A stretch of DNA of 64,000 bases, taken from assembly GCF_038502225.1 (NCBI RefSeq), contig NC_091293.1, forward strand, positions 10,300,410-10,364,409, read 5' to 3'. Positions 22,276 through 31,898 of this stretch are shown piece after piece. Numbering within the stretch: position 1 is the first letter of the stretch; each line of letters opens with the position of its first letter. The stretch comes from Cherax quadricarinatus. Taxonomy: Eukaryota > Arthropoda > Malacostraca > Decapoda > Parastacidae. The notes beneath the pieces are model-generated. The model was not told where the DNA came from. It saw nothing but the letters and a program-made list of their open reading frames with translations, and made no database searches. The position numbers were made by a program, and so were the translations under genes.

Positions 22276-25200
22276 CTTCAGCCTCGTGATAACCTTCAGC
22301 CTCGTGATAACCTTCAGCCTCGTGATAACCTTCAGCCTCGTGATAACCTTCAGCCTCGTGATAACCTTCAGCCTCGTGATAACCTTCAGCCTCGTGGTAA
22401 CCTTCAGCCTCGTGGTAACCTTCAGCCTCGTGATAACCTTCAGCCTCGTGATAACCTTCAGCCTCGTGGTAACCTTCAGCCTCGTGATAACCTTCAGCCT
22501 CGTGATAACCTTCAGCCTCGTGATAACCTTCAGCCTCGTGATAACCTTCAGCCTCGTGATAACCTTCAGCCTCGTGATAACCTTCAGCCTCGTGGTAACC
22601 TTCAGCCTCGTGATAACCTTCAGCCTCGTGGTAACCTTCAGCCTCGTGATAACCTTCAGCCTCGTGATAACCTTCAGCCTCGTGATAACCTTCAGCCTCG
22701 TGATAACCTTCAGCCTCGTGATAACCTTCAGCCTCGTGATAACCTTCAGCCTCGTGGTAACCTTCAGCCTCGTGATAACCTTCAGCCTCGTGGTAACCTT
22801 CAGCCTCGTGATAACCTTCAGCCTCGTGGTAACCTTCAGCCTCGTGATAACCTTCAGCCTCGTGATAACCTTCAGCCTCGTGGTAACCTTCAGCCTCGTG
22901 ATAACCTTCAGCCTCGTGAAACCTTCAGCCTCGTGAACCTTCAGCCTCGTGATACCTTCAGCCTCGTGATAACCTTCAGCCTCGTGGTAACCTTCAGCCT
23001 CGTGGTAACCTTCAGCCTCGTGATAACCTTCAGCCTCGTGATAACCTTCAGCCTCGTGGTAACCTTCAGCCTCGTGATAACCTTCAGCCTCGTGATAACC
23101 TTCAGCCTCGTGGTAACCTTCAGCCTCGTGATAACCTTCAGCCTCGTGATAACCTTCAGCCTCGTGGTAACCTTCAGCCTCGTGATAACCTTCAGCCTCG
23201 TGGTAACCTTCAGCCTCGTGATAACCTTCAGCCTCGTGATAACCTTCAGCCTCGTGATAACCTTCAGCCTCGTGGTAACCTTCAGCCTCGTGATAACCTT
23301 CAGCCTCGTGATAACCTTCAGCCTCGTGATAACCTTCAGCCTCGTGATAACCTTCAGCCTCGTGGTAACCTTCAGCCTCGTGATAACCTTCAGCCTCGTG
23401 ATAACCTTCAGCCTCGTGGTAACCTTCAGCCTCGTGATAACCTTCAGCCTCGTGATAACCTTCAGCCTCGTGATAACCTTCAGCCTCGTGGTAACCTTCA
23501 GCCTCGTGATAACCTTCAGCCTCGTGATAACCTTCAGCCTCGTGATAACCTTCAGCCTCGTGATAACCTTCAGCCTCGTGATAACCTTCAGCCTCGTGAT
23601 AACCTTCAGCCTCGTGATAACCTTCAGCCTCGTGATAACCTTCAGCCTCGTGATAACCTTCAGCCTCGTGATAACCTTCAGCCTCGTGATAACCTTCAGC
23701 CTCGTGATAACCTTCAGCCTCGTGGTAACCTTCAGCCTCGTGATAACCTTCAGCCTCGTGATAACCTTCAGCCTCGTGATAACCTTCAGCCTCGTGGTAA
23801 CCTTCAGCCTCGTGATAACCTTCAGCCTCGTGATAACCTTCAGCCTCGTGATAACCTTCAGCCTCGTGGTAACCTTCAGCCTCGTGATAACCTTCAGCCT
23901 CGTGATAACCTTCAGCCTCGTGATAACCTTCAGCCTCGTGATAACCTTCAGCCTCGTGATAACCTTCAGCCTCGTGATAACCTTCAGCCTCGTGATAACC
24001 TTCAGCCTCGTGGTAACCTTCAGCCTCGTGATAACCTTCAGCCTCGTGATAACCTTCAGCCTCGTGATAACCTTCAGCCTCGTGATAACCTTCAGCCTCG
24101 TGATAACCTTCAGCCTCGTGATAACCTTCAGCCTCGTGATAACCTTCAGCCTCGTGGTAACCTTCAGCCTCGTGATAACCTTCAGCCTCGTGATAACCTT
24201 CAGCCTCGTGATAACCTTCAGCCTCGTGATAACCTTCAGCCTCGTGATAACCTTCAGCCTCGTGATAACCTTCAGCCTCGTGATAACCTTCAGCCTCGTG
24301 ATAACCTTCAGCCTCGTGATAACCTTCAGCCTCGTGATAACCTTCAGCCTCGTGGTAACCTTCAGCCTCGTGGTAACCTTCAGCCTCGTGGTAACCTTCA
24401 GCCTCGTGGTAACCTTCAGCCTCGTGATAACCTTCAGCCTCGTGGTAACCTTCAGCCTCGTGGTAACCTTCAGCCTCGTGATAACCTTCAGCCTCGTGAT
24501 AACCTTCAGCCTCGTGATAACCTTCAGCCTCGTGATAACCTTCAGCCTCGTGATAACCTTCAGCCTCGTGATAACCTTCAGCCTCGTGATAACCTTCAGC
24601 CTCGTGATAACCTTCAGCCTCGTGGTAACCTTCAGCCTCGTGATAACCTTCAGACTCGTGATAACCTTCAGCCTCGTGATAACCTTCAGCCTCGTGATAA
24701 CCTTCAGCCTCGTGATAACCTTCAGCCTCGTGATAACCTTCAGCCTCGTGGTAACCTTCAGCCTCGTGATAACCTTCAGCCTCGTGATAACCTTCAGCCT
24801 CGTGGTAACCTTCAGCCTCGTGATAACCTTCAGCCTCGTGATAACCTTCAGCCTCGTGATAACCTTCAGCCTCGTGATAACCTTCAGCCTCGTGGTAACC
24901 TTCAGCCTCGTGATAACCTTCAGCCTCGTGATAACCTTCAGCCTCGTGGTAACCTTCAGCCTCGTGATAACCTTCAGCCTCGTGATAACCTTCAGCCTCG
25001 TGATAACCTTCAGCCTCGTGGTAACCTTCAGCCTCGTGATAACCTTCAGCCTCGTGATAACCTTCAGCCTCGTGATAACCTTCAGCCTCGTGATAACCTT
25101 CAGCCTCGTGATAACCTTCAGCCTCGTGATAACCTTCAGCCTCGTGATAACCTTCAGCCTCGTGATAACCTTCAGCCTCGTGGTAACCTTCAGCCTCGTG

Positions 25201-26412
25201 ATAACCTTCAGCCTCGTGATAACCTTCAGCCTCGTGATAACCTTCAGCCTCGTGATAACCTTCAGCCTCGTGGTAACCTTCAGCCTCGTGGTAACCTTCA
25301 GCCTCGTGGTAACCTTCAGCCTCGTGATAACCTTCAGCCCTCGTGATAACCTTCAGCCTCGTGATAACCTTCAGCCTCGTGGTAACCTTCAGCCTCGTGA
25401 TAACCTTCAGCCTCGTGGTAACCTTCAGCCCTCGTGATAACCTTCAGCCTCGTGATAACCTTCAGCCTCGTGATAACCTTCAGCCTCGTGATAACCTTCA
25501 GCCTCGTGATAACCTTCAGCCTCGTGATAACCTTCAGCCTCGTGGTAACCTTCAGCCTCGTGATAACCTTCAGCCTCGTGATAACCTTCAGCCTCGTGAT
25601 AACCTTCAGCCTCGTGATAACCTTCAGCCTCGTGGTAACCTTCAGCCTCGTGGTAACCTTCAGCCTCGTGGTAACCTTCAGCCTCGTGATAACCTTCAGC
25701 CCTCGTGATAACCTTCAGCCTCGTGATAACCTTCAGCCTCGTGGTAACCTTCAGCCTCGTGATAACCTTCAGCCTCGTGGTAACCTTCAGCCCTCGTGAT
25801 AACCTTCAGCCTCGTGATAACCTTCAGCCTCGTGATAACCTTCAGCCTCGTGATAACCTTCAGCCTCGTGATAACCTTCAGCCTCGTGATAACCTTCAGC
25901 CTCGTGATAACCTTCAGCCTCGTGATAACCTTCAGCCCTCGTGATAACCTTCAGCCTCGTGATAACCTTCAGCCTCGTGGTAACCTTCAGCCTCGTGATA
26001 ACCTTCAGCCTCGTGGTAACCTTCAGCCCTCGTGATAACCTTCAGCCTCGTGATAACCTTCAGCCTCGTGATAACCTTCAGCCTCGTGATAACCTTCAGC
26101 CTCGTGATAACCTTCAGCCTCGTGATAACCTTCAGCCTCGTGGTAACCTTCAGCCTCGTGATAACCTTCAGCCTCGTGATAACCTTCAGCCTCGTGATAA
26201 CCTTCAGCCTCGTGATAACCTTCAGCCTCGTGGTAACCTTCAGCCTCGTGGTAACCTTCAGCCTCGTGGTAACCTTCAGCCTCGTGATAACCTTCAGCCC
26301 TCGTGATAACCTTCAGCCTCGTGATAACCTTCAGCCTCGTGGTAACCTTCAGCCTCGTGATAACCTTCAGCCTCGTGATAACCTTCAGCCTCGTGATAAC
26401 CTTCAGCCTCCT
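22262..26412. repeat. 18-bp minisatellite, about 230 copies
   Basis: The unit is CTTCAGCCTCGTGATAAC, with a GTGGTAAC variant. The right third carries a 19-base variant with CAGCCCTCG at about 25338, 25430, 25700, 25792, 25937, 26028 and 26299, spaced by 91, 145 or 271 bases, so blocks were duplicated. Period 18 gives long open frames with a seven-residue and a four-residue motif; these are artefacts. Confidence 0.97.
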
Positions 26413-26575
26413 ATGTGAGGGTTATTTATGTATTACTCGTGTTATTTAGGAGATAACTCCAATCACACAGATTTTAAAAATTAATATGGAAATCTAATAA
26501 CATCAGAGATTAAAAAAAGAAGGTAAATAAAATTAAGAAATCAAATAAAAATTCGCATACCAGTGAAAATGACGA
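26413..26575. other. AT-rich spacer between arrays
   Basis: About 160 bases of A/T-rich unique sequence between the 18-bp and 52-bp arrays. Nothing recognisable. Confidence 0.5.
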
Positions 26576-28054
26576 GTGGTCTCCTCCCATGTTACTCACT
26601 GTGGTCTCCTCCCATGTTACTCACTGTGGTCTCCTCCCATGTTACTCACTGTGGTCTCCTCCCATGTTACTCACTGTGGTTTCTGTCACTTAACTTTCAC
26701 GTTGATCCTCCTCCCATGTTACTCACTGTGGTTTCTGTCACTTAACTTTCACGTTGATTCTCCTCCCATGTTACTCACTGTGGTTTCTGTCACTTAACTT
26801 TCACGTTGATCCTCCTCCCATGTTACTCACACTGTGGTTTCTGTCACTTAACTTTCACGTTGATCCTCCTCCCATGTTACTCACTGTGGTTTCTGTCACT
26901 TAACTTTCACGTTGATTCTCCTCCCATGTTACTCACTGTGGTTTCTGTCACTTAACTTTCACATTGATTCTCCTCCCATGTTACTCACTGTGGTTTCTGT
27001 CACTTAACTTTCACGTTGATCCTCCTCCCATGTTACTCACTGTGGTTTCTGTCACTTAACTTTCACGTTGATTCTCCTCCCATGTTACTCACTGTGGTTT
27101 CTGTCACTTAACTTTCACATTGATTCTCCTCCCATGTTACTCACTGTGGTTTCTGTCACTTAACTTTCACGTTGATCCTCCTCCCATGTTACTCACTGTG
27201 GTTTCTGTCACTTAACTTTCACGTTGATCCTCCTCCCATGTTACTCACTGTGGTTTCTGTCACTTAACTTTCACGTTGATCCTCCTCCCATGTTACTCAC
27301 TGTGGTTTCTGTCACTTAACTTTCACGTTGATCCTCCTCCCATGTTACTCACTGTGGTTTCTGTCACTTAACTTTCACGTTGATCCTCCTCCCATGTTAC
27401 TCACTGTGGTTTCTGTCACTTAACTTTCACGTTGATTCTCCTCCCATGTTACTCACTGTGGTTTCTGTCACTTAACTTTCACGTTGATCCTCCTCCCATG
27501 TTACTCACACTGTGGTTTCTGTCACTTAACTTTCACGTTGATCCTCCTCCCATGTTACTCACTGTGGTTTCTGTCACTTAACTTTCACGTTGATTCTCCT
27601 CCCATGTTACTCACTGTGGTTTCTGTCACTTAACTTTCACATTGATTCTCCTCCCATGTTACTCACTGTGGTTTCTGTCACTTAACTTTCACGTTGATCC
27701 TCCTCCCATGTTACTCACTGTGGTTTCTGTCACTTAACTTTCACGTTGATTCTCCTCCCATGTTACTCACTGTGGTTTCTGTCACTTAACTTTCACATTG
27801 ATTCTCCTCCCATGTTACTCACTGTGGTTTCTGTCACTTAACTTTCACGTTGATCCTCCTCCCATGTTACTCACTGTGGTTTCTGTCACTTAACTTTCAC
27901 GTTGATCCTCCTCCCATGTTACTCACTGTGGTTTCTGTCACTTAACTTTCACGTTGATCCTCCTCCCATGTTACTCACTGTGGTTTCTGTCACTTAACTT
28001 TCACGTTGATCCTCCTCCCATGTTACTCACTGTGGTTTCTGTCACTTAACTTTC
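26576..28054. repeat. 52-bp minisatellite, left part, about 28 copies
   Basis: The array starts with four 25-base submonomers (GTGGTCTCCTCCCATGTTAC plus TCACT), then changes to 52-base units that add TTCTGTCACTTAACTTTCAC plus GTTGATCC. Variant bases (CACACTGTGG at about 26827 and 27503; ACATTGATTC at four sites) recur at 676 bases, which is 13 units. Confidence 0.96.
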
Positions 28055-28781
28055 ACGTTGTGCAAGAAAGGTATAAAATACCGACAATATGAAAGTTAAG
28101 ACACATGTGCAACATCTGGATATCTTTATTGTAGACGTTTCGCCATCCAGTGGCTTTATCAATACAGATTCTAGGACATAATAGGAAGACAGTAGAACTA
28201 TATACAAAAGATGAGGTAATCAGTCCCTCGGCCTTGGAGTTAGTGTTCACAGCATCGTGGTGGAGGAGAGTCTGGAGCAAAGGCAAGAAGACTGGCGTTT
28301 TTATATGCGTCAGTGGAAGGGACGGGCAGCAGACGAGGGCAGTCACTGGTAGGCGGGATTCCCCAGTGGAAGTATAAAAACGCCAGTCTTCTTGCCTTTG
28401 CTCCAGACTCTCCTCCACCACGATGCTGTGAACACTAACTCCAAGGACTGATTACCTCATCTTTTGTATATTGTTCTACTGTCTTCCTATTATGTCCTAG
28501 AATCTGTATTGATAAAGCCACTGGATGGCGAAACGTCTACAATAAAGATATCCAGATGTTGCACATGTGTCTTAACTTTCATATTGTCGGTATTTTATAC
28601 CTTTCTTGCACAACTTGTCAGACACTGCAACATCATGGAATCTTGGTTCAGAGGACATCTACAAGACCTTCTTCACGGCTGCTACAACTAACCCATCTCT
28701 TTGGGAAGGACCTACTTCCACTGGGGAATCCCGCCTACCAGTGACTGCCCTCGTCTGCTGCCCGTCCCTTCCACTGACGCA

Positions 28782-28788
28782 TATAAAA
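28782..28788 (+). promoter_or_regulatory. TATA-box-like TATAAAA in the Penelope-like repeat
   Basis: TATAAAA occurs at the same place in copy 3 (28782-28788) and copy 2 (28373-28379). It lies about 160 bases before the GAAACGTC core and could serve the element's own transcription. The evidence is sequence match only. Confidence 0.35.
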
Positions 28789-28924
28789 ACGCCAGTCTTC
28801 TTGCCTTTGCTCCAGACTCTCCTCCACCACGATGCTGTGAACACTAACTCCAAGGCCGAGGGACTGATTACCTCATCTTTTGTATATAGTTCTACTGTCT
28901 TCCTATTATGTCCTAGAATCTGTA

Positions 28925-28953
28925 TTGATAAAGCCACTGGATGGCGAAACGTC
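28925..28953 (+). ncRNA. Hammerhead-ribozyme-like core, degenerate
   Basis: TTGATAAAGCCACTGGATGG followed by CGAAACGTC has the order of a hammerhead core: a CUGANGA-like box (two mismatches), a short GCC/GGC stem II, GAAA and then GUC. It is repeated at about 28509-28537 and, inverted, at 28134-28162. Penelope-like elements are known to carry hammerheads. The box mismatches make activity of these copies doubtful. Confidence 0.35.
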
Positions 28954-28989
28954 TACAATAAAGATATCCAGATGTTGCACATGAAACTT

Positions 28990-30425
28990 CACTTAACTTT
29001 CACGTTGATCCTCCTCCCATGTTACTCACTGTGGTTTCTGTCACTTAACTTTCACGTTGATCCTCCTCCCATGTTACTCACTGTGGTCTCCTCCCATGTT
29101 ACTCACTGTGGTTTCTGTCACTTAACTTTCACGTTGATCCTCCTCCCATGTTACTCACTGTGGTTTCTGTCACTTAACTTTCACGTTGATCCTCCTCCCA
29201 TGTTACTCACTGTGGTTTCTGTCACTTAACTTTCACGTTGATCCTCCTCCCATGTTACTCACTGTGGTTTCTGTCATTTAACTTTCACGTTGATCCTCCT
29301 CCCATGTTACTCACTGTGGTTTCTGTCACTTAACTTTCACGTTGATCCGCCTCCCATGTTACTCACTGTGGTTTCTGTCATTTAACTTTCACGTTGATCT
29401 GCCTCCCATGTTACTCACTGTGGTTTCTGTCACTTAACTTTCACGTTGATCCGCCTCCCATGTTACTCACTGTGGTTTCTGTCATTTAACTTTCACGTTG
29501 ATCCTCCTCCCATGTTACTCACTGTGGTTTCTGTCACTTAACTTTCACGTTGATCCTCCTCCCATGTTACTCACTGTGGTTTCTGTCACTTAACTTTCAC
29601 GTTGATCCTCCTCCCATGTTACTCACTGTGGTTTCTGTCACTTAACTTTCACGTTGATCCTCCTCCCATGTTACTCACTGTGGTTTCTGTCATTTAACTT
29701 TCACGTTGATCCTCCTCCCATGTTACTCACTGTGGTTTCTGTCACTTAACTTTCACGTTGATCCGCCTCCCATGTTACTCACTGTGGTTTCTGTCATTTA
29801 ACTTTCACGTTGATCTGCCTCCCATGTTACTCACTGTGGTTTCTGTCACTTAACTTTCACGTTGATCCGCCTCCCATGTTACTCACTGTGGTTTCTGTCA
29901 TTTAACTTTCACGTTGATCCTCCTCCCATGTTACTCACTGTGGTTTCTGTCACTTAACTTTCACGTTGATCCTCCTCCCATGTTACTCACTGTGGTTTCT
30001 GTCACTTAACTTTCACGTTGATCCTCCTCCCATGTTACTCACTGTGGTTTCTGTCATTTAACTTTCACGTTGATCCTCCTCCCATGTTACTCACTGTGGT
30101 TTCTGTCACTTAACTTTCACGTTGATCCGCCTCCCATGTTACTCACTGTGGTTTCTGTCATTTAACTTTCACGTTGATCTGCCTCCCATGTTACTCACTG
30201 TGGTTTCTGTCACTTAACTTTCACGTTGATCCGCCTCCCATGTTACTCACTGTGGTTTCTGTCATTTAACTTTCACGTTGATCCTCCTCCCATGTTACTC
30301 ACTGTGGTTTCTGTCACTTAACTTTCACGTTGATCCTCCTCCCATGTTACTCACTGTGGTTTCTGTCACTTAACTTTCACGTTGATCCTCCTCCCATGTT
30401 ACTCACTGTGGTTTCTGTCACTTAA
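28990..30425. repeat. 52-bp minisatellite, right part, about 28 copies, ending at the exon C acceptor
   Basis: Same unit as 26576-28054. The variants GATCCGCC, GATCTGCC and GTCATTTAAC recur at 29347, 29763 and 30127, that is, every 8 and then 7 units. The last unit reads TTCTGTCACTTAACTTGCAG, so the array supplies the branch-like CTTAAC and the pyrimidines of the exon C splice site. Confidence 0.96.
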
Positions 30426-30432
30426 CTTGCAG

Positions 30433-30582
30433 TACTTTAAGGAGCTTCAGGAAGGATACGAACGAAAGACGGAGAAAGGGAAGGATGCAGAGGAGGAGGA
30501 GGAGACGCCTGCCTATCTCAGCATGGTGCGCGCCCCGGACTACAACGCTATCGTTCAGAGTGCCCAAGAAAATCAGGTTTAG
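30433..30582 (+). CDS. Pvr: Receptor tyrosine kinase exon C (C-terminal tail, stop)
   Basis: The last coding exon. The acceptor is CACTTAACTTGCAG (AG at 30431-30432), phase 0 from exon B, with the stop TAG at 30580-30582. It encodes 49 residues: YFKELQEGYERKTEKGKD, an acidic run AEEEEE, then TPAYLSMVRAPDYNAIVQ and SAQENQV. YLSM fits YxxM, the binding motif for the p85 SH2 domain of PI3-kinase when phosphorylated, a feature of PDGFR-class tails. The second tyrosine (PDYNAIV) is a further possible docking site. The tail is cytoplasmic and short for this class. The exon follows the kinase end without extra sequence, and the frame matches exon B exactly. Confidence 0.85.
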   Translation, partial: YFKELQEGYERKTEKGKDAEEEEETPAYLSMVRAPDYNAIVQSAQENQV

Positions 30583-30616
30583 GAAGATGGCCAGGCCTCC
30601 ACTCTGAACCCCTTGT

Positions 30617-30915
30617 TCACCAGGACGCAAGACCAGGAACCACCGGGACACGCAAGACCAGGGACCACCAGGACACGCAAGACCATGGACCACCAGGACA
30701 CGCAAGACCAGGGACCACCAGGACACGCAAGACCAGGGACCACCAGGACGCGCATGACCAGGGACCACCAGGACACACAAAACCAGGGACCACCAGGACA
30801 CACAAGACCAGGAACCACCAGGACACACAAGACGAGGGACCCCCAGGACAAGCAAGACCAGGGACCACCAGGACACACTAGACCAGAGACCACCAGGACA
30901 CAGAAGACCAAGGAC
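30617..30915. repeat. 25-bp minisatellite, about 12 copies, in the 3' UTR
   Basis: The unit is GGGACCACCAGGACACGCAA plus GACCA. Copies drift to ACACAAGAC at the right end. It begins about 35 bases after the stop codon. Confidence 0.93.
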
Positions 30916-31121
30916 TGCTAAGACTCCCAGGACAGAAACTAACAGGACACTCAAGACTTTGGAACATTAGGATGCACAAGATGGTACCTCGTGTGCTGTA
31001 CAGTCATGACGACGGTGCTGAAAACAATCCTTAACTACCGGACTCCTGTTCTCTATTTTCCCAGTAACCTCGTTCCTCTGTCACCTTTCGCTATCCCTCA
31101 TATAGTGGATATGGCATAAAT

Positions 31122-31127
31122 AATAAA
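31122..31127 (+). terminator. Candidate polyadenylation signal AATAAA
   Basis: AATAAA lies within ATAAATAATAAATAAT, 540 bases after the kinase stop codon. AATAAA by chance is common in AT-rich sequence, so this is only the best-placed candidate. Confidence 0.4.
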
Positions 31128-31223
31128 TAATATAGATATTAAACTAAACAGAATCCAGAATGTCTCCAACTTCTCGTTTTTTCTGACTCTCGTGTCCTGT
31201 GATAAAGATTCCAATTAAGCAAC

Positions 31224-31284
31224 CTCGCTGTATAGCCCTTGTGGCTTAGCGCTTCTTTTTGATTATAATAATAATTATAATAAT
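31224..31284 (+). mobile_element. Second tiny tRNA-like retroposon
   Basis: The same head as 4686-4739 on the opposite strand: GCTGTATAGCCCTTGTGGCT, TAGCGCTTCTTTTTGATTAT, then an ATA/ATT tail. Flanked by direct repeats AATTAAGCAAC (31213-31223 and 31285-31295). The different target sequence shows that it is an independent insertion. Confidence 0.78.
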
Positions 31285-31295
31285 AATTAAGCAAC

Positions 31296-31898
31296 TAATC
31301 AATGCATTAGTTTCCCCACCATCAACCTCACAAGCTGACTGACGCTGTGGTGTTTCAGTTGTGTCACTCTGTCTGTCACTTTCACCATTTCATTTTTTTT
31401 AAATTCATCGCGACAACTGTGAATTGTTACCTGAAAATTAATTCACTGTTGTGGGTCTCACCGTGCGGAAAAACCTATAAATAGAACCTTACTGGAAATA
31501 AACCACACGAAGCTGTCCTTGATTATTAAGCTTCGGAGGTCATGGGAAATTCTAGGTCTTCCTTACTGGAAATATCTGACCTCTGGCCCTTGAATCTGAT
31601 CAAGACTCGACTCTTAAACTTTAGAGGTAAATGAGAGTGTACACTTAACTAGATTCCCCTAAATTATATTAACTACCAGAGCTGCCATACAAACAGGATG
31701 TACTATGAGGTGCAATATGCAGTATCCACAGTACAACAACACCAGTCTGAAAGGCACCTTAAATTATCTATACGAGTAATAGATGTCATGGAAAGGTGAG
31801 ACGCGAAAGAATGTTCAAGCTTGTACAGAACACAAGACAGAATAGTCAAGTGAAGCAGCATCGTCAACTCCAGTAATGGTGGTATAAGTTTACGACAC
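31296..31898. other. Unique intergenic sequence
   Basis: About 600 bases with no coding frame, tRNA-like box or repeat that I can recognise. Confidence 0.5.

Larger units (their letters stand above)
28055..28983. mobile_element. Three Penelope-like terminal repeats, one inverted, inside the 52-bp array
   Basis: Copy 1 (28055-28372) is on the minus strand. Copy 2 (28372-28613) is on the plus strand and truncated at its TATA-like box. Copy 3 (about 28706-28983) is on the plus strand and in direct orientation to copy 2. All share TATAAAAACGCCAGTCTTCT, ATCTGTATTGATAAAGCCAC and GAAACGTCTACAATAAAG. Head-to-head plus tandem copies are the usual layout of Penelope-like element termini. Copies 1 and 2 form a hairpin with arms of about 240 bases and a 67-base loop. 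No reverse transcriptase is present. Confidence 0.7.
30583..31140 (+). other. Putative 3' UTR of the kinase gene
   Basis: This starts after the stop codon. It contains a 25-bp array (30617-30915) and about 200 bases of ordinary sequence, and ends near a candidate polyadenylation signal AATAAA at 31122-31127. The true end is not known. Confidence 0.55.

Noticed and set aside
22243..26418. 1,064-residue frame of DNLQPR and ITFSLV repeats
   Set aside because: 18-bp array artefact. The switch of motif within the frame comes from a one-base indel, not from protein architecture.
28053..29229. Short coding genes in the 28-29 kb region (100-207 residues)
   Set aside because: They read through Penelope-like terminal repeats and 52-bp units, with equal frames on both strands in the inverted copies.
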